The notes under the pieces are model-generated. The model worked only from the letters and a program-made list of their open reading frames with translations. It was not told the origin of the DNA and did no database searches. A DNA stretch of 64,000 nucleotides from Limisphaera sp026417315 (GTDB taxonomy: Bacteria > Verrucomicrobiota > Verrucomicrobiia > Limisphaerales > Limisphaeraceae): contig NZ_JBMVQY010000001.1 in NCBI RefSeq assembly GCF_049537125.1, positions 1,674,001 through 1,738,000 of the forward strand, written 5' to 3'. Position numbers and translations under genes: made by a program. Of this stretch, positions 1 to 8,169 are shown piece after piece. Numbering within the stretch: the stretch's first letter is position 1; every line of letters begins with the position of its first letter.

Positions 1-1
1 A

Positions 2-232
2 CTGAGGTTCAAGTCATTGGAAGACAAGATGATACCGGATGATTTCGACTACGCCACCGTGCCCAGCTTGCGGTTGGAGGCCCGACAAAAACTTTCGAAG
101 ATCCGGCCCAGAACGTTGGGCCAAGCGGCCAGGATCTCGGGGGTTTCTCCTGCGGACATTGCGATCCTCGCCGTCTGGTTGAAGCGTTACGGCGCGGGCC
201 AACTCCGTTCGGGGTCGCCGGCTCGCGGTTAG
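2..232 (+). CDS. mnmG: tRNA uridine-5-carboxymethylaminomethyl modification enzyme MnmG, C-terminal end only
   Basis: The open frame runs in from the window edge, so only the last 76 residues are present. They match the C-terminal helical domain of MnmG/GidA: an IPDDFDYATVPSL block, then LRLEARQKLSKIRPRTLGQA, then an ARISGV...DIAILAVWLKR block, which contacts the partner MnmE. MnmG, with MnmE, uses FAD, NADH and a folate C1 unit to modify the wobble uridine of certain tRNAs. The frame ends at TAG shortly after the LAVWLKR helix, as is usual for the family, so the 3' end looks intact. The FAD-binding domain lies outside the window. Confidence 0.9.
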   Translation: MRFKSLEDKMIPDDFDYATVPSLRLEARQKLSKIRPRTLGQAARISGVSPADIAILAVWLKRYGAGQLRSGSPARG

Positions 233-780
233 CTTTTTCGGCACCCCAATCGTGCCCGCCCGCCGCCACCCTCAGGGCGAAGCACGACCAAGGGGGTTTT
301 CAATGCCCATCCTCCTAGAAAGTGAGTCCATGGTCTGCGCAATTCCTCAGTGGAGCCCAAAAGGTGATTCTTGATCCGAAAAGCCGAAAGGCAACGGCTT
401 GGTGGACTCCGGAAGAAGTGGGCTTTTCAAACAGCGATTCTTGCTTGCGGCAAGGGTACCTTATCGGCGCAATGGTTTCGTCCACAGCCTTTCCGGCGCA
501 CCCAACGGGCGCTCCAAAAACCACAGATTACTCAGAGGATCCTGATCCACATCCCGTTGCAGAGGCACAAGGCGAAACGGGATGCGCCTGTTTGCAGCTC
601 CAATCACGTCAGGTGGCCAAGAGGGTGACCACGGTGAATTCGACAAGAACCGCCTTCCCAAGTGGGGTGAGGGCAAGCGGGCGGTTTCTACGCTTACAAC
701 ATCCTGTGAAGCAGTCAGATGGATTCAGTTCCGCTCTGTGTTCTGACCTCTGGAGCGTGGTTCGTTGGGCCTGACTTTGG
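233..780. other. intergenic stretch without a recognisable gene
   Basis: Lies between the mnmG stop and the terminator of the next gene. Open frames of up to about 150 codons exist on both strands, but none resembles a known family and they overlap each other in several frames. The sequence looks somewhat less GC-rich than the neighbouring genes. No tRNA-like cloverleaf or repeat was seen. Confidence 0.5.
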
Positions 781-823
781 GCAAGAAAGAGAGCCCCGGC
801 CTGTTCACTGCCAGACCGGGGCT
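781..823 (-). terminator. rho-independent terminator of the VPEGG-CTERM gene
   Basis: Read on the minus strand, downstream of the stop at 872, AGCCCCGG (823-816) pairs perfectly with CCGGGGCT (799-792) across a 16-nt loop. The 3' arm is followed at once by TCTCTTTCTT. An 8-bp GC-rich stem plus a T-rich tail is a classic intrinsic terminator. Confidence 0.75.
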
Positions 824-871
824 TGACTCCAACGCCGTGGAAACAGGGCTTGCGGAGGAGAGTCTTTTCGA

Positions 872-1510
872 CTACGAGCGGACAATCCAACGCCGACCGA
901 GCCCGACCATGCCGAGGCCAGCGATCCCCAACAACATCAGGCTGCTGCCGCCTTCGGGGACGCGCTGGCAATGCACGTACTCGATCCGGTCTACGATTTC
1001 GATCAAGCCGATAGCACCGCTTGGGCCGGTCGTGAACGGATTGCCTTGAGCATCACCGTACCAGAAGTACGCTCGATCAAAGCATTGGCCCGCCCATCCG
1101 ATGTTCTGGTTCATGATGTCGTCCAGGTTCAGTGGGCTGTTCACCGTGGCCAGCAGGACTGCGCCATTCCAAATCTCCAACCACGCTAGGTCGGTGGGGC
1201 CGGCCCAACCGGGGTCGTCATTCCCGAACCACAGACTCAGAGAGTCAACGGGTACCGTGAAGTCGATCTGGAGCTTGCTACCATCGGTGTCGTCAAACAC
1301 GACCAAGGACTGGCCGATGCCCTGACCACCGAAGTTACCCACGAGGAGATCCGTCCCGGCAGTGTCGCTGAACTGAACGGTGGGATGCCCCACGGGAGAC
1401 CATCCATTGGGCTTGAGTCCGGGAGCATCTGCCTCGAAGTCAATCACCGCGGCAGAGCCGCTCAGGCTCGCCGCCGCAACTACCGCACCGAGCATCAGTG
1501 TCTTCTTCAT
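872..1510 (-). CDS. exported protein with VPEGG (PEP-CTERM-type) sorting tail
   Basis: A 212-residue protein. Residues 1-21 are a Sec signal peptide (MKKTLMLGAV start, small residues before the likely cleavage after SAA). The last 29 residues hold the tripartite tail of PEP-CTERM-type proteins: VPEGG, a hydrophobic segment (SLMLLGIAGLGMVGLG) and a basic end (RRWIVRS). The VPEGG/VPDGG variant is typical of Verrucomicrobia and is thought to be handled by an exosortase that anchors the protein at the surface. The central part (VIDFEAD..., many Asp/Trp/Gly) looks like a beta-rich extracellular domain but is not assigned to a family. GAGAAAGG lies just before the ATG on the minus strand and supports this start. 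It stands alone, with its own terminator at 781-823. Confidence 0.8.
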   Translation of the reverse strand: MKKTLMLGAVVAAASLSGSAAVIDFEADAPGLKPNGWSPVGHPTVQFSDTAGTDLLVGNFGGQGIGQSLVVFDDTDGSKLQIDFTVPVDSLSLWFGNDDPGWAGPTDLAWLEIWNGAVLLATVNSPLNLDDIMNQNIGWAGQCFDRAYFWYGDAQGNPFTTGPSGAIGLIEIVDRIEYVHCQRVPEGGSSLMLLGIAGLGMVGLGRRWIVRS

Positions 1511-2720
1511 TCATCGCCTTTCTCAACTGGCATTTCCGGTGAAGCCGGAGCATGCCGAGGTTTTTCCGTTTGCTACACACGACTTCGACCGCCGTGCAAT
1601 GAATTTGTAGCATTACTCGTGCCATAGTATTGCATGGCCGCGCGCCACGACCTCGGCAACATATTGCAGGCAAACATGTTGCGGTCAATTTAACTCTGAG
1701 TTGCGAGCACTGTTATGGAGCTCATGCACGGACCCATGGCGCAAAAGTGTTCAACTATCCGACACATTCTGGGCGCTTGGACTGCCGCTGGGAGCCATGA
1801 ATAACGGTATCTCATTGGTGCGCAATGGATTGCGAGCGAATCGCGAAAATGTAAGAAAATCCGTCACGTCGGGCACCTACGGCGACCTGTTGTTTGGAAT
1901 GCCTTAAGCTTGAATCGGGGGGCATGGTGTCGGAAAAACTGGCGATGGCCCGATCCCCCGGCGGCCCGTGTGGTATCCTGGCGGTCTACCCTTCACTGAA
2001 GGCCCATCGCCAGCGAGGGTCGGATCCCGCACCTCGTTCATGTAAGAGCGGCAGGAAGCACCAAACAGGCTTTTCCCGCCCACAAGCTGTGAGCGTGGAG
2101 AACGATGCACGAAGTCGGCTGGGAAGGGCGAGTCTGCCCGGCTCGGCAACTTCCGTGCTCAGAGCACCAATCGATTCGCACGACAACGGTTCAAAGAGCG
2201 ACGCGGCCCGATCAGGGAGTCGAAACAACCGCGAGTGGCTGAGCGCCGAAGTGCGTTTTCCTTCCCGAAACGGCTCGTTCCAATCCACGAGTCCCTCTTG
2301 GGCTTTTCAGGAATGCGACTGTCCTCACCGCACTCTTGGAGCTTTCCTCCTTGAAAGACCGTATGCCCCGGGCGCGTCTCTCCTGCGTTCGAACCTGCCG
2401 ATGAGGCGCAAACCATGAACAGAGCCGGGATCAAAGAGCCGGGCGGGCGCCGCAAACCGTTCCTGCCAGGGAAACCTCACACCTCGCCAAATCCCGATGG
2501 TCCCTCGCCCGGGTTGCCCGAGTTGTGACCTCCGGCTGGCCGAACCTGCTGGATCGCGGGGAGGGGCCGCCTCGGGACACGGACATCCCAAGCTGGGGCG
2601 TGCCGGCCATTTCACGCGTCGGACCGCTCTCGGGACGACGCTTCGAGACGCCTGGAACAGATGGTGACCTTTTTCCTGCGGTGCGACGGAGGACGCGAAG
2701 CCCAAGAGCCTGGCAGCTTT
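1511..2720. other. 1.2-kb spacer, no gene recognised
   Basis: Lies between the start of the VPEGG-CTERM gene and the stop of the NarL-type regulator. The part nearest 1511-1900 is visibly richer in A and T and should hold the promoter of the CTERM gene. A weak candidate on the minus strand is TTGACC (1688-1683), 17 nt, AATATG (1665-1660). A 174-codon plus-strand frame (1894-2418) is rich in Ser/Arg/Pro and shows no family resemblance, so it is not called. Confidence 0.4.
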
Positions 2721-3398
2721 TCAAGCCTGCCCTTCTTCGTCCAAGGGCACGATTCCTTGGGCAATCGCGTAGCGGGTCAATGCAGCCACGGTGTGCAGGT
2801 CGAGCTTCTTCATGATCCGCTCGCGATGGGTCTCGATGGTGCGCGGGCTGACGCCCAGGCGCTGGGCGATCTCGCGGTTGCCGAGCCCCCGGGCAATGAG
2901 TGCCAAAACCTGTCGTTCCCGTTGACTCAGAGCCGTGGTGGCGGTCGGGCGTTTGCGGCGGCTCACCCACTGGTTCAAGGCGACCTGAGTGACCTGGGGA
3001 CTGAACACGGGCTGGCCCTGATAAATTTTTTGCACGGCATCGACCAACTGCTCCGGGGGCGTGTCTTTGAGCAAATAACCCTTGGCGCCCGCGCGGATGG
3101 CCCGCTGGATATATTCCGGCCTGTTGTGAATGGAGAGGATGACCACGCGAACCTCTGGTGCCGTGGTTTGGAGTGCTTCGCACAACTGCAACCCGTCCAT
3201 CCGCGGCATGTTGATGTCCACTAACATCACATCCGGGTGCAGCGCCTGGGCCAGCCGGAGGGCTTCCTCGCCATCGGCGGCCTCTCCCACCACCTTGAAC
3301 TCGGGGCGCTCGCCCAGACAGGATTGGAGCCCGCGTCGGACGACCGGATGATCGTCCACGATCAGCACGCGAATGGCTTTGGATGACGTGCGGTTCAT
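2721..3398 (-). CDS. NarL/FixJ-family response regulator
   Basis: A 225-residue two-domain regulator. Residues 8-125 form a receiver: acidic pair D15/D16, phospho-acceptor D61 (in LVDINMPRMDG) and K111 (in YLLKD). Residues about 158-215 are a LuxR-type helix-turn-helix (LSQRERQVLALIARG, then NREIAQRLGVSPRTIETHR). Phosphorylated, such proteins bind DNA as dimers and switch transcription. The ATG at 3398 puts the receiver at the usual distance from the N-terminus; upstream in-frame codons encode an Arg/Pro-rich stretch that is probably not translated. No kinase gene is adjacent; the nearest kinases in the window are the phc-like pair at 6.9-9.6 kb, and pairing with them is only a guess. Confidence 0.92.
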   Translation of the reverse strand: MNRTSSKAIRVLIVDDHPVVRRGLQSCLGERPEFKVVGEAADGEEALRLAQALHPDVMLVDINMPRMDGLQLCEALQTTAPEVRVVILSIHNRPEYIQRAIRAGAKGYLLKDTPPEQLVDAVQKIYQGQPVFSPQVTQVALNQWVSRRKRPTATTALSQRERQVLALIARGLGNREIAQRLGVSPRTIETHRERIMKKLDLHTVAALTRYAIAQGIVPLDEEGQA

Positions 3399-3926
3399 GC
3401 GCCGCAAACCCGGGGCCGCTTCGGTTCTCAATCTAGGTCGCCCGGCCCGGACCTGTAAAGCCACCGCGCGCGGGGCACGCTGGCATGGCTCCGAGCCGAC
3501 AGGTGGGGCAAGTGCACGCCTCTAACCCGGGTGACGTGGGCAGGCGTGGACGCGGTGCCCCACTCCGCCCGGGTGTGAGCTCCTTCAACGTGATTTCCCA
3601 CCAGCTCCGGACAACTCCCGATGCCAATGGCCCAAGGCGAGGAACCGGGCACCGGAGCCCTCGTCCGGGTGTGTGCCTCTGCCCACCCCGGCCTGCTCGG
3701 GCTGTGTTCGAGGTGAATCGTGGGCCCTGGCTGCATCTTGCGTTTTCGACACCCCCGCGAGGTCGTCGGAATTCGGATCTCGGCGGCCCGGGATAGCCCG
3801 CGGAAAACGGCATTTCCTTGGACCTCCCCGATGGGATGCTCAAAAACGGAGAAGCGCTCGGGTCCCGTACTTCGAATCCTCGCTTGCCCTTGCCGGCAGT
3901 TCGCCTACTTTGGAGGCGGTGAAGCT
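3399..3926. other. divergent intergenic region between two response regulators
   Basis: About 530 nt separate the minus-strand NarL-type gene from the plus-strand receiver gene. Promoters for both should lie here. Overlapping spurious frames occur on both strands; no gene, repeat or RNA was recognised. Confidence 0.4.
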
Positions 3927-4406
3927 ATGAGTGCCCCGACCGAACCCGTCGGCCCCGGTGGTCTGCCCGGTCCGGAGCCAGAGCCTCTTGCCCCCCGCGT
4001 GTACGAAATCCCGGAGGATCCGACCCAGGCCCGCGCGCAGGCCGTGCTGGTGCTGGAAGATGATCCGGAGTTCTGTTCCATGCTGCGAGTGACGCTGGAA
4101 CAGCAGGATTACCGGGTCACGGTGGTCTCCAACGGCGCGCAAGGCATCCAGCAGATCCTGGTGAGGGATTTCGATGCCATTCTCTGCGACATCATGATGC
4201 CGAATTTCCCGGGGGACATGTTTTACCTGGCCGTTCAGCGTGCCAAACCGAAATTGTGCGAGCGGTTCATCTTCATGACCGGACACCAGCACGATCCGAA
4301 GATCCAAGAATTCCTCAAGCGAGTGCCGTGTCGCGTCTTGTTCAAGCCCTTCACGATGCAGGCGTTGTTCGATGCGCTGGAGTCGGTGACCGGTCGGAGT
4401 CAATGA
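3927..4406 (+). CDS. single-domain (CheY-like) response regulator with N-terminal extension
   Basis: A 159-residue protein: a Pro/Gly/Glu-rich tail (residues 1-35), then one receiver domain (38-157). The acidic pocket is D45/D46 (LVLEDDPE), the phospho-acceptor D88 (ILCDIMMP), the switch Thr lies in FMTGH and the conserved Lys is K140 (LFKPF). There is no output domain, so it would act by protein contact or as a phosphate relay. GGAGGCGG lies about 7 nt before the ATG at 3927 and fixes this start over longer frames. The stop TGA (4404-4406) directly abuts an ATG of the transporter frame, so the two genes may be co-transcribed, although no functional link is obvious. Confidence 0.88.
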   Translation: MSAPTEPVGPGGLPGPEPEPLAPRVYEIPEDPTQARAQAVLVLEDDPEFCSMLRVTLEQQDYRVTVVSNGAQGIQQILVRDFDAILCDIMMPNFPGDMFYLAVQRAKPKLCERFIFMTGHQHDPKIQEFLKRVPCRVLFKPFTMQALFDALESVTGRSQ

Positions 4407-4496
4407 ATGCGCCTGCGCCGACCGGCGTCGCGGCGGACGGCGGAGGGCTTGCCGGATCCCGGCCCGGCGCCGTGTAGTCCTCTGGCCACGATTTCA

Positions 4497-5489
4497 ATGC
4501 GGCGCTGGGTTTCGCTCCTGACGAATCTTTTCCCTGTCTGGGTCCTGCTCGCAGGGGCTGTTGCCCTCGTGCGACCTGCGTGGTTCACATGGTTCAGCGG
4601 TCCATGGATCCCGTGGGGACTGGGCATCATCATGCTGGGCATGGGCCTGACGCTGCGGGTGGAGGATTTTCGCGGAGTTCTGCGCATGCCCTGGGCGGTG
4701 GCGGTGGGATTTGCGGGCCAGTACCTGATCATGCCCCTGTTGGGCTGGACACTGGCGCGAGCCCTGCAGTTGGAGACCCCCCTGGCGGTCGGACTGATCC
4801 TGGTGAGTTGCTGTCCGGGCGGCACGGCTTCCAACGTGGTAACGTTCCTGGCGGGCGCCAATGTGCCCTTGTCCGTGGTCATGACCATGTGCTCGACGTT
4901 TGCCGCGGTGGGCATGACCCCGGTCCTGACCGCCTGGCTGGCGGGCCATTACGTCCCGGTGGATGCCTGGGGGCTGTTTCGCAGCACATTGGTCATTGTC
5001 CTGATGCCCTTGCTTGCCGGGCTTGCGCTGCATCATGGGGCACCCCGACTGGTGCAGGCGGTGTTGCCGGCGGCGCCGTTGGTCTCCGTGGCGGTCATCA
5101 CGTTGATCTGCGCCAGCATCATCGGCGGCAGCGCCGAGGTGCTGCTGGGTTCGGGGCTCCGACTGCTGGCAGCCGTGGCGCTGCTGCATGCGGGAGGTTT
5201 TGCACTGGGCTACGGGTTTGCCCGACTCTGGCGGCTGGGCGTGCGCGATGCCCGCACCGTGTCGATCGAAGTGGGCATGCAGAACTCGGGCCTCGGCGCT
5301 GCGCTGGCCCGCGAACATTTCGCAACCCTTCCTGCCGCGGCCCTGCCGTGCGCACTGTCGGCCACCATGCACTCGGTGATCGGCAGCCTGTTGGCGGGCT
5401 ATTGGCGGTGGCGAGCTTTCGCGTCGGCGCAGACGGCCCGGCCCCACCCGGAGGCTCTCAGAGCATCGAAGCGGCCAGAATCCGAATGA
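4497..5489 (+). CDS. bile acid:sodium symporter family (BASS) transporter
   Basis: About 330 residues, almost entirely hydrophobic helices separated by short loops, as in the 9-10-helix BASS fold. Family features include the GLGIIMLGMGL segment after the second helix, the CCPGGTASNVVTFLAGANV stretch of the first crossover region, and ARTVSIEVGMQNSGLGAALA for the second crossover. Members import organic anions (bile acids, pantoate, 2-keto acids) with sodium; the substrate here cannot be told. The frame also has an ATG at 4407, immediately after the preceding stop, which would add 30 polar residues; the ATG at 4497 (MRRWVSLLTN) starts just before the first helix and is preferred. The last 32 nt overlap the convergent ATPase gene. 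Confidence 0.85.
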   Translation: MRRWVSLLTNLFPVWVLLAGAVALVRPAWFTWFSGPWIPWGLGIIMLGMGLTLRVEDFRGVLRMPWAVAVGFAGQYLIMPLLGWTLARALQLETPLAVGLILVSCCPGGTASNVVTFLAGANVPLSVVMTMCSTFAAVGMTPVLTAWLAGHYVPVDAWGLFRSTLVIVLMPLLAGLALHHGAPRLVQAVLPAAPLVSVAVITLICASIIGGSAEVLLGSGLRLLAAVALLHAGGFALGYGFARLWRLGVRDARTVSIEVGMQNSGLGAALAREHFATLPAAALPCALSATMHSVIGSLLAGYWRWRAFASAQTARPHPEALRASKRPESE

Positions 5490-6690
5490 TTTCTTCCAGC
5501 GTGGTTTCGCCGCGCAAGGCTGCGTGCAGCGCGTTTTGCCACAGGGTACGCATGCCGTTCTGAATGGCGATCTCCTCCAGGGCACTCGTGGGCATGCGTT
5601 TCAGGACCGCCTCCCGAAAGGGCTCGTTGACCACCAGCAGCTCACAAACGGGCATCCGACCTGCGTAGCCGGTGTGCGCGCAATGCTCGCAGCCGACGCC
5701 GCGTCGAAACCGGGCGCGCGGGATCCAGTCCTCCGGCACCACCTTCAACAAGCTGGGCTCCGGTTCGTACGGGTGCGCGCACTGGGGACAGACGCGGCGG
5801 ACCAGCCGCAGCCCCATCACCCCCAGCACACTCGAGGCCAGCAGGAACGGCTCGATCTCCATGTTGATGAGGCGCGTGAACGCGCCGGCGGAAACTCCGG
5901 CGTGGATGGTGCTGATGACCAGGTGGCCGGTCAGCCCCGCTTGCACCGCGATGGCAGCGGTCTCGGCATCGCGGATTTCCCCCACCATGATCACCTGGGG
6001 GTCCTGACGCAAAATACTGCGCAGCGCCACGGCGTAGGTGAAATCCTGCGCCGGATTGATTTGGGTTTGACTGACGCGCGGCAGATTGAACTCCACCGGA
6101 TCTTCCACGGTACTGATGCTCACGGCGCTGCCGTCCCGCTGCACGATGTGGCAGAGGGCCGAGTACATGGCGGTGGTCTTGCCCGAACCGGTCGGGCCCG
6201 TAAACAAAAGCAGTCCGCTGGTCCGGCGCAGCAACCGTTTGAGGCCCTGCAAGGTGTCGGGGTCGAACCCCAGATCGTCCAGGTCGAAGCGCCGGTCGTG
6301 GGGGTCGAAGATCCGCAACACGATTTTCTCGCCGCGCGTGGTGGGGAAGATGGAGACCCGCAGCTGCACATGATCCAGCTCGGGTCCGCAGACGATCTTG
6401 CCATCCTGCGGCAGACCCGCCTGGTAGGTTACCAGGTTGGCCATGACTTTGAATCGGGCGGAGATCTTCTCCAACAGGTTGAGCGGCAGATGCACCAATT
6501 CGGTAAGCACTCCGTTCACGCGGGCTCGCACGGCCAGGGATTCCTCCCACGGCTCGATGTGCAGATCGCTGGCCCCCAGTCGGATGGCATCTTGTAACAG
6601 GCAATTGACCAGGACGCTGATCTCAATCCCGTCCCGCGCCGATTCCAAGTAGTGCGAGGTGAAGCTCATGGCCCTGTGGTGGATGGACAT
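5458..6690 (-). CDS. GspE/PilB-type secretion or pilus assembly ATPase
   Basis: A 410-residue cytoplasmic hexameric ATPase of the type II secretion/type IV pilus class. Residues 20-130 form the N2 domain (AIRLGASDLHIEP, GLPQDGKI). Then come Walker A GPTGSGKT (165-172), Asp box STVEDPVEF (193-201), Walker B VIMVGEIRD (233-241) and His box GHLVISTIHAG. A zinc-type tetracysteine (C301, C304, C334, C337) marks the GspE/PilB class rather than PilT. The usual N-terminal MshEN domain (about 150 residues) is missing, so it is short for the family. No other pilus or secretion gene is nearby. It follows the phc-like genes on the same strand after 183 nt. A later ATG at 6669 is also possible. Confidence 0.9.
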   Translation of the reverse strand: MSIHHRAMSFTSHYLESARDGIEISVLVNCLLQDAIRLGASDLHIEPWEESLAVRARVNGVLTELVHLPLNLLEKISARFKVMANLVTYQAGLPQDGKIVCGPELDHVQLRVSIFPTTRGEKIVLRIFDPHDRRFDLDDLGFDPDTLQGLKRLLRRTSGLLLFTGPTGSGKTTAMYSALCHIVQRDGSAVSISTVEDPVEFNLPRVSQTQINPAQDFTYAVALRSILRQDPQVIMVGEIRDAETAAIAVQAGLTGHLVISTIHAGVSAGAFTRLINMEIEPFLLASSVLGVMGLRLVRRVCPQCAHPYEPEPSLLKVVPEDWIPRARFRRGVGCEHCAHTGYAGRMPVCELLVVNEPFREAVLKRMPTSALEEIAIQNGMRTLWQNALHAALRGETTLEEIIRILAASML

Positions 6691-6797
6691 GTCCAGCCGG
6701 GCAGTCGGCCGTTAGCCTACTGCGGGTGCGTGGTGCATGGCAAGGGGCCCGGGTGGCTCACCTCGACCCGGATTTGTAGGCGCGCGCCCGCACTCTG

Positions 6798-6828
6798 AAG
6801 GGGTCGGCCGGCGGAGTCCCGACCCCTT
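6798..6828. terminator. 10-bp perfect inverted repeat between the phcR-like and pilB-like genes
   Basis: AAGGGGTCGG (6798-6807) pairs exactly with CCGACCCCTT (6819-6828) across 11 nt. It lies downstream of the phcR-like stop at 6874 and upstream of the ATPase start at 6690, both on the minus strand. The position suits a terminator or mRNA-stabilising hairpin, but no T-tract follows on the minus strand, so simple intrinsic termination is uncertain. Confidence 0.45.
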
Positions 6829-6873
6829 GGTCGATGGTGGCGAGCCGCTCGACGGGCCCGCCGGTCGAGGGGT

Positions 6874-8169
6874 TCAAGCGGGCGGTCGGGCCCCGGTTTC
6901 CGGGGGCAGGAGGCCGCCTGCCAGCCGGTGCCACAGTTCATCGTTCAATACCGCTTTCCGCAAAAAGTCGGTATCCGAGAGCGCTTGCGCCGGGGCGGCG
7001 GGTTGCACCGGCAACCGGATGACGAACGTGGTCCCCTGCCCGGGTTGACTGCTGGCATGGATGGTGCCCCCGTGATGGTGCACGATGAAGTAACAGGCCA
7101 TCAGATTGATCCCGAATTCCGCCGGGCTGTCTGTCCGCGACACAAACGGGTCGAACACCAGCCGGAGCCATTCCTCCGGGAGACCCGGGCCCGTGTCGGT
7201 GACCTGAATCTCCACTTCCGGCCGTGCCGGGTCAGAGGGTTCCACGGGCCGCGCTTTGAATCGCACGCAGGACCCGGGCGGGAGCGTCACCAGTTCGTCC
7301 TTCAACAGGAGCTCGAACAACCTCCGGAACCGCGGCGCGTCCACCTGGAGCTCGGGTAGATTCGCCGGAACGTCCTGTTCCACGCGGATTCCCCGGGCCG
7401 TCACTTCCGTCTGCATGCGCAGGCAGGCCTCCTGGATCACCTCGTGCAGACGCACCCGATCCGTGAAGGGTGCGGCCGGTTGTTCCGAGGCCTTCCAGAG
7501 CTCCAACAGCAGGTTGTTGATCCGTTCGATCTGCTCCTGCACCTTGCGATGGTACACCTGCCAGAACTCGGGGTCGCGCAACGCCTGGAGATTGACCTCT
7601 TCGGCCAGCTTGACGGGGGCCAGGTCCAGAAAGGTTTTGACGGCCACCAGGGCGTTGCGGATGTGATGGCTCAGACCGGCGGCCAGCAGACCCAGACTCA
7701 GAATGCGATCGGCCATCAGCATCTGCCGCAGCGTGGCCATCTTCTGCCGCAGCAACTCGTCGCGTTCGCGCTGGATCATGAACAGCTCCAGCGCATGTTT
7801 CAGCGTCTGCTCCAGCTTCTGCAGATCCCACGGTTTGCTGATGTATTTGTAAATGGCTCCGGCGTTGATGGCCTCGATGGCCTCCTTGTAGTCGCTGTAG
7901 GCGGTCACCAGCACCCGGATGATCCGCGGGTCAATCTGCCGCGCCTGTTCCAGCAGCCACACCCCCTTCTCGCCCGGCATCCGCTGATCGGTCATGAGCA
8001 GCCCGATCTCCTCCCGGTGGGCCAGGAGCAGCCGGTGCCCCTCCGTTGCACTGGAAGCCGTCAGGATGCGAAACGTGTCGGAGAAGGCACGTGCAAAGCT
8101 CTTCAGGGACTTCTCCTCGTCGTCCACGTAGAGGATGGCGAAGCGGCGGTAGTCGTACGTCGGCGTCAT
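6874..8169 (-). CDS. PhcR-like protein: receiver domain fused to histidine-kinase-like module
   Basis: A 431-residue soluble protein. Residues 10-130 are a receiver (D16/D17, phospho-acceptor D61 in LMTDQRMPG, K112 in YISKPW). A dimerisation-type segment follows with H168/H169 (GLSHHIRNALVAV), then an ATPase-like domain (about 240-390). The G1 box is present (DTGPG, 325-329), but the N-box Asn is not seen (LLLKDEL, 287-293) and the G2 box reads EFGINLM instead of GLGLSI. Autokinase activity is therefore doubtful, and a phosphorelay role is possible. A receiver with a C-terminal kinase module instead of a DNA-binding domain is the known architecture of Ralstonia PhcR. Its ATG overlaps the stop of the upstream kinase by 4 nt (ATGA), indicating coupled translation. 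Confidence 0.82.
   Translation of the reverse strand: MTPTYDYRRFAILYVDDEEKSLKSFARAFSDTFRILTASSATEGHRLLLAHREEIGLLMTDQRMPGEKGVWLLEQARQIDPRIIRVLVTAYSDYKEAIEAINAGAIYKYISKPWDLQKLEQTLKHALELFMIQRERDELLRQKMATLRQMLMADRILSLGLLAAGLSHHIRNALVAVKTFLDLAPVKLAEEVNLQALRDPEFWQVYHRKVQEQIERINNLLLELWKASEQPAAPFTDRVRLHEVIQEACLRMQTEVTARGIRVEQDVPANLPELQVDAPRFRRLFELLLKDELVTLPPGSCVRFKARPVEPSDPARPEVEIQVTDTGPGLPEEWLRLVFDPFVSRTDSPAEFGINLMACYFIVHHHGGTIHASSQPGQGTTFVIRLPVQPAAPAQALSDTDFLRKAVLNDELWHRLAGGLLPPETGARPPA

Noticed and set aside
322..774. A 150-codon plus-strand open frame
   Set aside because: No recognisable motif and no ribosome-binding site; overlaps open frames on the other strand.
1894..2418. A 174-codon plus-strand open frame
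   Set aside because: Low-complexity Ser/Arg/Pro-rich product, overlapped by several other frames, no family resemblance; likely a by-product of GC-rich DNA.
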